Assembly: GCF_023702675.1 (NCBI RefSeq)
Contig: NZ_CP098478.1
Location: 1,364,001-1,428,000, forward strand
Direction of reading: 5' to 3'
Length of the DNA stretch: 64,000 nucleotides
Source: Acinetobacter sp. C26M
Lineage (GTDB): Bacteria; Pseudomonadota; Gammaproteobacteria; Pseudomonadales; Moraxellaceae
The notes under the pieces are model-generated. The model saw only the letters and a program-made list of their open reading frames with translations. It did no database searches and had not been told where the DNA came from. Made by a program: the position numbers and the translations under genes. Positions 19,393 through 27,001 of this stretch are shown here, piece by piece (the stretch's first letter is position 1; the number at the start of each line of letters is the position of its first letter).

Positions 19393-20418
19393 ATGTCTCA
19401 TTCAGAAGAAAATAAGCCAGAAGCAACTGAACAGCAAGATGGCAATAATGTAGTTGATCAATTTTTTAGTTCTCAAGGAACCACAATTCCTTCAGATTTC
19501 AAAAGCGGTTTTGTTGCAATCGTTGGCCGTCCAAACGTGGGCAAGTCAACTTTGATGAACCACATCTTGGGTCAAAAACTATCGATTACTTCACGTAAGC
19601 CACAAACCACACGTCATAAGATCGTGGGGATTGATTCACGTGAGAAATCGCAGGCTGTATTCGTAGATACCCCTGGGATGCATAAAAAAGAAGTACGCGC
19701 CATCAATAAGATGATGAACCGTGCTGCACATTCAGCATTGCGTGATGTGAATCTAGTTTTATTTGTGGTTGATGCACAAAAGTGGACTCAAAACGATGAA
19801 TTGGTTTTGGAAAAACTTAAAAATGCAGATATGCCTGTGATCCTAGTGATCAATAAACTAGATACTTTTGAAAATAAAAATGAAGCTTTACCGCTGATTC
19901 GAGAGCGTGCCAAGTTAATGAATTTTGCTGAAATTGTTCCAGTTTCAGCATTGCGCGGTGCAAACCTAGATCATTTGCGTGACACGATTGAAAAATATCT
20001 GCCGTATCAACCACCTTTATATTCATTAGATCAGATAACCGATCGTTCTGAGCGTTTCCTTGCGAGTGAAATCATTCGTGAGAAAATCATGCGTCAGTTG
20101 GGTGAAGAGCTTCCGTATGATTTAACTGTTCAGATTGAATCATTTAAAACAGAAGAAGCAACTGTAAATGAAAAAACAGGTCGCTTAAAGCCACCATGTA
20201 CTTATATTGATGCAACGATTTTTGTGGAGCGCCAAGGTCAAAAGGCGATTGTGATTGGTGACAAAGGTGCGAAGCTGAAAAGTATTGGTATGGATGCACG
20301 TGCAGACATGGAAAAAATGTTTGAGCAAAAAATCATGCTAACACTTTGGGTGAAAGTCAAAGGTGGTTGGTCTGATGATGAGCGTGCATTGAAAAGCTTG
20401 GGTTATAGCGATATTTAA
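19393..20418 (+). CDS. era: GTPase Era
   Basis: Ribosome-assembly GTPase that binds the 3' end of 16S rRNA. The 341 residues are about 40 more than E. coli Era because of an acidic N-terminal extension (residues 1-38). G1 is [10 protein letters not shown]3 DTPGMHKK, G4 INKLD and G5 VSALRG. The C-terminal KH domain contains [15 protein letters not shown]. It starts 4 nt after rnc; the rnc-era pair is widely conserved. Confidence 0.97.
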   Translation: MSHSEENKPEATEQQDGNNVVDQFFSSQGTTIPSDFKSGFVAIVGRPNVGKSTLMNHILGQKLSITSRKPQTTRHKIVGIDSREKSQAVFVDTPGMHKKEVRAINKMMNRAAHSALRDVNLVLFVVDAQKWTQNDELVLEKLKNADMPVILVINKLDTFENKNEALPLIRERAKLMNFAEIVPVSALRGANLDHLRDTIEKYLPYQPPLYSLDQITDRSERFLASEIIREKIMRQLGEELPYDLTVQIESFKTEEATVNEKTGRLKPPCTYIDATIFVERQGQKAIVIGDKGAKLKSIGMDARADMEKMFEQKIMLTLWVKVKGGWSDDERALKSLGYSDI

Positions 20419-20430
20419 CTGTCTTGCAAT

Positions 20431-20640
20431 ATGGATAGAGGTATGAAAACAACAATCCGTGTACTCGCAATTGTGACGTGTGTTTTTATGTTGCAGGGCT
20501 GTATTCATAAGCTTGTGACTGTACCTGTGAAAGTTGCTTATAAGACCACCAAAGGTGTTGTTAAAGGAACGGCTGCGGTTGTTGGTGCAGTCATTCCTGA
20601 TGGCGATGATGATGAAAAGGATGAGAAAAAGAAGGACTAG
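20431..20640 (+). CDS. Small lipoprotein, NF038104 type
   Basis: A lipoprotein precursor of 65-69 residues. The signal peptide ends in the lipobox LQGC, and the short mature part (KLVTVPVKVAYKTTKGVVKG, then a Gly/Ala stretch) ends in a highly charged DDDEKDEKKK tail. I associate this design with the NF038104 lipoproteins of Acinetobacter; its function is unknown. The start is either ATG 20431 or ATG 20443. The latter gives a more typical signal peptide (MKTTIRVLA), but its AGAGG is very close. It is inserted between era and recO. Confidence 0.8.
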   Translation: MDRGMKTTIRVLAIVTCVFMLQGCIHKLVTVPVKVAYKTTKGVVKGTAAVVGAVIPDGDDDEKDEKKKD

Positions 20641-20649
20641 TATCGTTCT

Positions 20650-21357
20650 ATGATGCGTAATGAAGTCCTACATGGCTATTTGATTCATCATCGTAAATAT
20701 CGCGAGAAAAGCCATATTGTGCATTTATATACACAAGAATATGGTCGAGTGGATGGGATTCTAAGACAAATCCCACCACCTCAATATCAGCCAATTCGTC
20801 TACAAGCGACAGGCAAATCAGAACTTAAAAATTTCACTAAACTCGAAATTCTGAATCAACCTGTGTTTTTTCATGGGGATGCTTTTTTTGCTGGCTTTTA
20901 TTTAAATGAAATTCTATTGCGCTTATGTCCATTAGAAGAAGCCATGCCGCAAACCTTTGAACAATATCAATTGATATTATTACAATTGCAACAACTCGCC
21001 TCACATGAGCAAGCGGCATTATTTCTGAGACAAATTTTACGTCAATTTGAACATGCTTTACTGCAAGAGCTGGGTTATGCAATTGACTTTTCAATTGACG
21101 CTAATCAACAAGAAGTTCAAGCACTTCAGCATTATTTGTTTCAGCTGAATGATGGTTTTTTACCAGTCACGCAAGCCTCACGTTCAACTCTTTCAGGCAC
21201 GTTAATTGGCTCAATGAAAGGTTATGAAGATGGACAGGATTTTTCTCCCGAACAGTTGCAATTATTAGGTAAACTATACCGTCAAATGATTAGCTCTTTG
21301 CTGGGTGATCGACCGCTGAAAAGCCGTCAACTCTGGATTCAAAATACGCAAACTTGA
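20650..21357 (+). CDS. recO: DNA repair protein RecO
   Basis: RecFOR-pathway mediator that helps load RecA on SSB-coated DNA. The 235 residues comprise an N-terminal OB-fold (GYLIHHRKYREKSHIVHLYTQEYGRVDGILR) and a helical C-terminal part. The zinc-binding cysteines of some RecO proteins are absent, as is usual in gamma-proteobacteria. It precedes pdxJ, the common recO-pdxJ pair. Confidence 0.92.
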   Translation: MMRNEVLHGYLIHHRKYREKSHIVHLYTQEYGRVDGILRQIPPPQYQPIRLQATGKSELKNFTKLEILNQPVFFHGDAFFAGFYLNEILLRLCPLEEAMPQTFEQYQLILLQLQQLASHEQAALFLRQILRQFEHALLQELGYAIDFSIDANQQEVQALQHYLFQLNDGFLPVTQASRSTLSGTLIGSMKGYEDGQDFSPEQLQLLGKLYRQMISSLLGDRPLKSRQLWIQNTQT

Positions 21358-21410
21358 TCTTCTCGATGCATTAATGGTGCAAATAGAAAGATAAACAATA
21401 GGATATTTTT

Positions 21411-22139
21411 ATGGCTGCAATCTTAGGTGTAAACATTGATCATGTTGCAACGTTAAGACAAGCACGTGGTACAACTTACCCTGATCCAGTTCAGGCTGCT
21501 TTGGTCTGTGAACAAGCGGGTGCAGAGGGGATTACTTTGCATTTGCGTGAAGATCGCCGCCATATACAAGATGATGATGTGCGTCGTATGCGTCCATTGT
21601 TGAAAACACGAATGAATTTGGAATTGGCGGTAACTGATGAAATGGTTGCGTTTGCTAAAGAGGTTCAACCTCAGCATGTTTGTTTTGTACCTGAGCGTCG
21701 TCAAGAAGTGACCACGGAAGGTGGATTGGATGTGGTTGGGCATTTTGAAAAAGTCAAAGCTGCTACTGAAGCGCTGAAAGCAATTGGCAGTGATGTATCT
21801 CTGTTTATTGATGCAGATTTAGCCCAAATTGATGCAGCGGTGGCGTGTGGTGCACCAACGATTGAGATTCATACAGGTGCATATGCTGATGCTGAAACTG
21901 ATGCGCAACAGCAAGCTGAATTAGCCCGTATTATCAAAGGTGCTGAATATGCCGCGGCAAAAGGTTTGGTTGTGAACGCTGGGCATGGTTTGAATCTAGA
22001 TAATGTTGCAGCGATTGCAGCAATTCCACAAATTCATGAATTAAACATCGGGCATTCAATTATTGCCGATAGCGTATTCGTGGGTTTGGCTCAAGCAGTA
22101 ACAGATATGAAAGCAGCAATTCAGGCTGCTGCGAGATAA
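21411..22139 (+). CDS. pdxJ: Pyridoxine 5'-phosphate synthase
   Basis: Condenses 1-deoxyxylulose-5-phosphate with 3-amino-2-oxopropyl phosphate to give pyridoxine phosphate (vitamin B6). The 242 residues form a TIM barrel with the family motifs [45 protein letters not shown](Q)E and [11 protein letters not shown], and end with [16 protein letters not shown] purine-rich site precedes the ATG. Confidence 0.97.
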   Translation: MAAILGVNIDHVATLRQARGTTYPDPVQAALVCEQAGAEGITLHLREDRRHIQDDDVRRMRPLLKTRMNLELAVTDEMVAFAKEVQPQHVCFVPERRQEVTTEGGLDVVGHFEKVKAATEALKAIGSDVSLFIDADLAQIDAAVACGAPTIEIHTGAYADAETDAQQQAELARIIKGAEYAAAKGLVVNAGHGLNLDNVAAIAAIPQIHELNIGHSIIADSVFVGLAQAVTDMKAAIQAAAR

Positions 22140-22143
22140 GTTG

Positions 22144-22800
22144 ATGAGTAGCGTAAATTATGATGAGTTAATGCAACCTGTAATCGAGTTTTTAGGTTGT
22201 ACGACTCCTCAGGCATGGTTGGATGAAGCTATTAATAATCTGGACATCTTAATGCAAGATCATGCCAACTGTGAGAAAAAAGCGGCGAGTACCGCCATGA
22301 ACTTAATGTTTCGCTATAGTTTCTTTACGGACCTACAAGTGAAATTGGCGCAATTGGTACGTGAAGAAATGCTGCATTATGAGCAGGTTTTGGAGTTCAT
22401 GAACAAACGCGGCCAAGAGTGGAAGGGTTTGAGTGCAGGGCGCTATGCAGGTGGATTACGTAAAGAAATCCGTACCTATGAGCCTGAGGCTCTGATTGAT
22501 GTGATGATTATTGGTGCATTTGTCGAAGCACGCTCGTGTGAACGTTTTTATGCGCTAGCACCGATTGTAGACGATGAGCTGGGGCGTTACTACCGCTACT
22601 TGCTTAAGTCTGAATCTCGTCATTTTGAGGACTATCTGGCTTTAGCGTTGGATGTTGCAAAAACAGCGAAACTCAAAGATCCAGAAGAAACTATCCAGCA
22701 ACGCATTGAGCATATTCGTGAAGTGGAAAAAAATCTGATCTTAAGTCCAGATGATACGTTTCGCTTTCATAGTGGTGTGCCAGCAAAAGTTACTGCGTAA
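22144..22800 (+). CDS. miaE: tRNA 2-methylthio-N6-isopentenyladenosine hydroxylase
   Basis: Diiron oxygenase that hydroxylates ms2i6A37 in tRNA. The protein has about 218 residues, a ferritin-like four-helix bundle. Its iron-ligand positions include an Asp/Glu-rich first helix, REEMLHYEQVLEFM and ESRHFEDYLALA. YAGGLRKEIRTYEPEALIDVMIIGAFVEARSCERF is typical of MiaE. I used ATG 22144; a TTG three bases upstream abuts the pdxJ stop. Two terminators follow. Confidence 0.92.
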   Translation: MSSVNYDELMQPVIEFLGCTTPQAWLDEAINNLDILMQDHANCEKKAASTAMNLMFRYSFFTDLQVKLAQLVREEMLHYEQVLEFMNKRGQEWKGLSAGRYAGGLRKEIRTYEPEALIDVMIIGAFVEARSCERFYALAPIVDDELGRYYRYLLKSESRHFEDYLALALDVAKTAKLKDPEETIQQRIEHIREVEKNLILSPDDTFRFHSGVPAKVTA

Positions 22801-22817
22801 TTGAGATTGCTTTTCAT

Positions 22818-22848
22818 AAAAAGACTTCTATATTTTAGAGGTCTTTTT
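22818..22848 (+). terminator. Terminator after miaE
   Basis: AAAAAGACTTCTA pairs with TAGAGGTCTTTTT (one G-T pair) and runs into further T residues, 17 nt past the miaE stop. Confidence 0.8.
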
Positions 22849-22875
22849 TATTAGGTTCGGTTTTGGCAACAATAA

Positions 22876-22906
22876 AAAAAGCCCCGATCAATGATCAGGG
22901 CTTTTT
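22876..22906 (-). terminator. Terminator after the tRNA-Asn pair
   Basis: AAAAAGCCCCGATCA faces TGATCAGGGCTTTTT (near-perfect, short loop). It lies 8 nt past the 3' end of the distal tRNA and is symmetric enough to serve both strands. Confidence 0.75.
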
Positions 22907-22913
22907 AGAATCT

Positions 22914-22989
22914 TGGCTCTCCCACCTGGGCTCGAACCAGGGACCTGCGGATTAACAGTCCGTCGCTCTACCGACTGAGCTATGGGAGA
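22914..22989 (-). tRNA. tRNA-Asn (anticodon GTT), distal copy
   Basis: A 76-nt cloverleaf on the minus strand. The acceptor is TCTCCCA/TGGGAGA, the D arm GCTCAGTCGGTAGAGC, and the anticodon stem ACGGA/TCCGC-type around loop CTGTTAA (anticodon GTT). The T arm is CCTGG-TTCGAGC-CCAGG, the discriminator is G, and CCA is encoded. Confidence 0.96.
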
Positions 22990-22998
22990 ATAGTAGAT

Positions 22999-23074
22999 TG
23001 GCTCTCCAACCTGGGCTCGAACCAGGGACCTGCGGATTAACAGTCCGTCGCTCTACCGACTGAGCTATTGGAGA
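22999..23074 (-). tRNA. tRNA-Asn (anticodon GTT), proximal copy
   Basis: Identical to the neighbouring copy except for acceptor pair 6-67: TCTCCAA/TTGGAGA replaces TCTCCCA/TGGGAGA, a compensated C-G to A-T change. CCA is encoded. Only 9 nt separate the two genes, so they are probably co-transcribed. Confidence 0.96.
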
Positions 23075-23216
23075 ATCTGATGCGCATTTTAGGCATGAAA
23101 AGCAGATGCGTCAACAATAATAGTAAATAAAATTAATCGTTTGCTTGATTAATAATCTTTTTGGTACATAGATAAGAAAATCTGTACAAAAAATACTTAA
23201 TTTACTTAAAAATTAA

Positions 23217-24443
23217 TCAGTTATTGTGCAGATCCTTAAATTTAGCAAGTGCCTCAATTCGATACTGAATCAGCATTTCACCAATTTCAGGACCAGTCAC
23301 ATGTTCAGGTAAATCCTGTGCACGAATATTTCTGACAATTTGCATTGCATCTAACATGAATTGTGCTTGTGGATATGGGCGTTGCTCTAAGCCTAAACGA
23401 CCTTTAGCATCACACTCACAAGCTTGTACAAAGGCTTGTACCTTTTCTGGACGGCGAAGTACATCTAAGCGTTGCAAAAGGCGCCATAGAGTGCCAGGTT
23501 TTAGATTTTTCACTTGATGGCATTTTAAATGCTCTTTGCAAACGATCAATGCCAGACTTTTTAAATGTGTAGGTACTTTTAAACGATCACAGAGATCTGT
23601 CACAGGCTTTATACCACGTTCTTCATGCATGATATGGCGTGGCAGTTCATCTACAGGGGTGAGTGCCTTGCCAAGATCATGCACAAGCACAGCAAAACGC
23701 ACATCAAGCGCATATTTAGCTAAACAGGCTTGTTTGAGTGCCATGAGGGTGTGAATACCACAATCAATCTCAGGATGATATTCAGGGCGTTGTGGGACAC
23801 CAAATAGCGCATCAATCTCAGGAAATAAGATTTTTAAGGCATCACATTCTTTAAGTGTTTCAAAGTAAACATCTGCATGATCTTCTAGCAATGCACGAGA
23901 GGTCTCTTTCCAGACGCGTTCAGGAGTTAATGCATCAAGCTCACCTGATTGGGCAATTTTTTGCATTAATTGTAGTGTTTCATCTGCTATTTTAAAGCCG
24001 TAGCTTGCATAACGAGCTGCAAAACGAGCTACACGGAGTACGCGTAGAGGGTCTTCGGTAAATGCATCAGATACATGGCGTAGAATTTTTTGATCTAAAT
24101 CTTGTTGCCCACCATAGGGGTCATAAACAGTACCTGCATCATCCATCGCCATTGCATTAATGGTTAAATCACGACGAATCAGATCTTCTTCTAATTTCAC
24201 TGTGGTATCGGTAAAAAATTGAAAACCGTGATAACCGACACCAGATTTACGCTCTGTACGAGCAAGTGCGTACTCTTCTTTTGTTTTTGGATGTAAAAAT
24301 ACAGGAAAATCTTTACCAACAGGTTGATAACCTTCAGCCAATAGTTGCTCGGGCGTTGCTCCAACCACCACATAATCTTTTTCGTGATAGGGATGGCCGA
24401 GTAAATGATCTCGAACTGCACCGCCTACTAAATAAACTTGCAT
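23217..24443 (-). CDS. cca: Multifunctional CCA-adding tRNA nucleotidyltransferase
   Basis: Adds or repairs the 3' CCA of tRNAs; the E. coli type also carries an HD-domain phosphohydrolase. The 408 residues begin MQVYLVGGAVRDHLLG, the class II nucleotidyltransferase motif. The metal residues lie in the EKDYVVVGAT strand, RRDLTINAMA follows, and the HD domain contains VLVHDLGKALTP. I chose the ATG at 24443 rather than a codon seven residues upstream, because it begins the conserved domain and has AGAGG 7 nt before it. That Shine-Dalgarno sequence lies in the 3' arm of a strong hairpin. Confidence 0.95.
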   Translation of the reverse strand: MQVYLVGGAVRDHLLGHPYHEKDYVVVGATPEQLLAEGYQPVGKDFPVFLHPKTKEEYALARTERKSGVGYHGFQFFTDTTVKLEEDLIRRDLTINAMAMDDAGTVYDPYGGQQDLDQKILRHVSDAFTEDPLRVLRVARFAARYASYGFKIADETLQLMQKIAQSGELDALTPERVWKETSRALLEDHADVYFETLKECDALKILFPEIDALFGVPQRPEYHPEIDCGIHTLMALKQACLAKYALDVRFAVLVHDLGKALTPVDELPRHIMHEERGIKPVTDLCDRLKVPTHLKSLALIVCKEHLKCHQVKNLKPGTLWRLLQRLDVLRRPEKVQAFVQACECDAKGRLGLEQRPYPQAQFMLDAMQIVRNIRAQDLPEHVTGPEIGEMLIQYRIEALAKFKDLHNN

Positions 24444-24444
24444 G

Positions 24445-24491
24445 AAAAAACCTCTATTCTTCACACAATCATGCTACAGAATAGAGGTTTT
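24445..24491 (-). terminator. Hairpin between maeB and cca, terminator overlapping the cca ribosome site
   Basis: AAAACCTCTATTCT and AGAATAGAGGTTTT pair perfectly over 14 bp around a loop of about 17 nt, and on the minus strand TTTTTT follows directly. This is a textbook terminator for maeB, but the AGAGG of its second arm is also the likely Shine-Dalgarno of cca, whose ATG begins within 2 nt of the T-run. Confidence 0.75.
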
Positions 24492-24539
24492 CTCAAGCGT
24501 TAAGCGAAGCTTTTCAATAAAAGCAGGGCTTGAGTGAAC

Positions 24540-26810
24540 TTAGTTTTGACCTTGCTGAATTTCGGCAACCGTTAATGCTGTCATATTCACCAAACGACGA
24601 GTTGTCGCTGTAGGTGTAAGAATATGAACAGGTTTTGCAGCACCCAATAAAATAGGACCTATGGTCACATTATTACCAGAAGTTGCTTTTAACAAATTGA
24701 ATGAAATATTGGCTGAATCTAGGTTCGGCATAATCAACAAGTTAGCTGAACCTTTGAAGCGTGAGTTCGGGAATGCAAAATGACGAATATTTTCATCTAA
24801 TGCTGCATCACCATGCATTTCACCCTCAACTTCTAACTCAGGTGCCTGTTCTGAAAGTAGACGATAAACTTCGCGCATTTTTTGAGCGCTTGCATCCGTT
24901 TGGTCGCTACCGAAGCTTGAGTGAGAAAGCAGAGCCACGCGTGGTGTAATACCGAAACGGCGCACTTCTTCAGCCGCTAAAATGGTCATTTCAGCCAGTT
25001 GAGCCGCTGTTGGATTGGTATTTACATAAGTATCAGCAATAAATAAATTGCGATCTTCAAGCATCAATGCATTTAGCGTAAAGAACGTGCTGCGACCTTC
25101 TTTTAAGCCAATTACGTTTTTGACGAAATCTAAGTGAATGTCATAGCTTGAGTAAGTACCACACAACATACCATCAGCTTTGCCAAATTTAACCAACATT
25201 GCCGCGATAAGTGTAGAACGGCGACGTGCTTCACGTTGCGCATATTCAACCGTCACACCTTTGCGTTGCATGATTTGATGGTATTCTTTCCAAAAATCAT
25301 CGTACGAAGGATTCTTCTCCTGATCGACGATTTCAATGTTCACACCATGTTGCAAGCGTAAACCTAACTTTCTGATATTGTCTTCAATCACGGCAGTACG
25401 ACCAATCAGAATTGGTTTCGCTAAGCCTTCATCTACCACAATCTGAACAGCACGTAATACACGTTGATCTTCACCTTCAGCATACGCGATACGTTTTGGA
25501 TCTGTTTTCGCTTGTGAGAAGATTGGTTTCATCAAGAATGCTGAGTTATAAACAAACTCAGAAAGACGTTGACGATATGCAGAAAAATCCTCAATCGGGC
25601 GTGTTGCTACGCCAGAGTCCATTGCAGCTTTCGCTACGGCAGGCGCGATTTCTAAAATCAAACGTTGATCAAGTGGGCGAGGGATTAAATAGTCACGACC
25701 AAATGAAGCTGATTTTTCACCATAGGTTGCAGCATCTGCTTCAACATGTGCCATGCGTGCAATTGCATGTACACAAGCAATCTTCATTTCTTCATTAATG
25801 GTGGTCGCACCAACATCCAATGCACCACGGAAGATGTAAGGGAAGCAAAGTGCGTTGTTCACTTGGTTTGGATAGTCTGAACGTCCTGTTGCCATGATTG
25901 CATCTGGACGAACTTCGTGTGCATGTTCAGGTAAAATCTCAGGATCTGGGTTTGCAAGTGCAAAAATAATTGGATTTTCAGCCATTTCCTTAACCATTTC
26001 TTTGGTTAAGATACCTGCTGCTGAAAGACCCAAGAACATGTCTGCGCCAGCCATCACTTCATGCAATTGTGTTGCTTGAATGTCTTGCACATAACGTTTT
26101 TTCGATTCATCCAATCCTTCACGTGAAGTAGTGAGTAGACCACGTGAGTCAGCAACAACGATATTGGCTTTATTGACACCTAAAGCACAAAGTAAGTCTA
26201 AGCATGAAAGTGCTGCTGCACCTGCACCAGACGCTACAATTTTAATTTCATCAATTTTTTTATTCACCAGTTGCAAGGCATTGAGCAATGCTGAACCGAC
26301 GATAATACTGGTCCCATGTTGGTCATCATGGAACACAGGAATTTTCATACGTTCGCGAAGTTTCTTCTCGATGTAGAAACATTCTGGTGCTTTGATATCT
26401 TCTAAGTTGATGCCACCAAAAGTCGGCTCTAGTGCAGCAACGATATCAACGATCTTGTCTGGATCATTTTCATCAATTTCGATATCAAATACATCAACAC
26501 CAGCGAACTTTTTGAACAGAACGCCTTTACCTTCCATCACGGGTTTAGACGCGAGTGGACCAATATTTCCCAAACCAAGCACGGCTGTACCATTACTCAC
26601 GACAGCAACCAGATTACCGCGCGCTGTATATTTTGCAGCGGCAGAAGGGTCACGTTCGATTTCCAAACATGGCGCAGCAACACCAGGTGAGTAGGCAAGC
26701 GCTAAATCTCGTTGGTTAACGAGCTGCTTGCTAGGTGTCACACTGATTTTTCCTGGGGTTGGAAATTCATGGTAATACAAAGCGGCTTGTTTTAAAGATT
26801 GATCGTCCAT
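24540..26810 (-). CDS. maeB: NADP-dependent malic enzyme with phosphotransacetylase-like domain
   Basis: Decarboxylates malate to pyruvate with production of NADPH. The 756 residues comprise the malic enzyme domains (about 1-430) and a C-terminal PTA-like domain (about 430-756), the MaeB architecture. Motifs are [37 protein letters not shown] (metal/substrate) and [16 protein letters not shown] (NADP fold). In the PTA part, [19 protein letters not shown] and [20 protein letters not shown] are seen. In the known enzymes the PTA-like domain is regulatory (acetyl-CoA binding) rather than catalytic. It ends in a terminator hairpin. Confidence 0.96.
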   Translation of the reverse strand: MDDQSLKQAALYYHEFPTPGKISVTPSKQLVNQRDLALAYSPGVAAPCLEIERDPSAAAKYTARGNLVAVVSNGTAVLGLGNIGPLASKPVMEGKGVLFKKFAGVDVFDIEIDENDPDKIVDIVAALEPTFGGINLEDIKAPECFYIEKKLRERMKIPVFHDDQHGTSIIVGSALLNALQLVNKKIDEIKIVASGAGAAALSCLDLLCALGVNKANIVVADSRGLLTTSREGLDESKKRYVQDIQATQLHEVMAGADMFLGLSAAGILTKEMVKEMAENPIIFALANPDPEILPEHAHEVRPDAIMATGRSDYPNQVNNALCFPYIFRGALDVGATTINEEMKIACVHAIARMAHVEADAATYGEKSASFGRDYLIPRPLDQRLILEIAPAVAKAAMDSGVATRPIEDFSAYRQRLSEFVYNSAFLMKPIFSQAKTDPKRIAYAEGEDQRVLRAVQIVVDEGLAKPILIGRTAVIEDNIRKLGLRLQHGVNIEIVDQEKNPSYDDFWKEYHQIMQRKGVTVEYAQREARRRSTLIAAMLVKFGKADGMLCGTYSSYDIHLDFVKNVIGLKEGRSTFFTLNALMLEDRNLFIADTYVNTNPTAAQLAEMTILAAEEVRRFGITPRVALLSHSSFGSDQTDASAQKMREVYRLLSEQAPELEVEGEMHGDAALDENIRHFAFPNSRFKGSANLLIMPNLDSANISFNLLKATSGNNVTIGPILLGAAKPVHILTPTATTRRLVNMTALTVAEIQQGQN

Positions 26811-27001
26811 CTGAGTCTCATTTGTTCCGATAATAATCAGACATCTAGCTGTCTAATTACGATATTAAGATAAGTGCACAAGAATATAGCACTAGTTCAT
26901 GCTTTCGCACAGTCAAAAAAGCTTATTTTCACTGAACCACATGCATATTGACAGTTGCTATTCAGTGAAAAATAAACAGTAAAAAAGGTTAAAATTCACG
27001 T

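Noticed and set aside
25412..25798. 128-codon frame on the plus strand opposite maeB
   Set aside because: It is an antisense shadow of the malic enzyme gene, rich in His, Gln and Ser from the reversed codons, with no independent signals.
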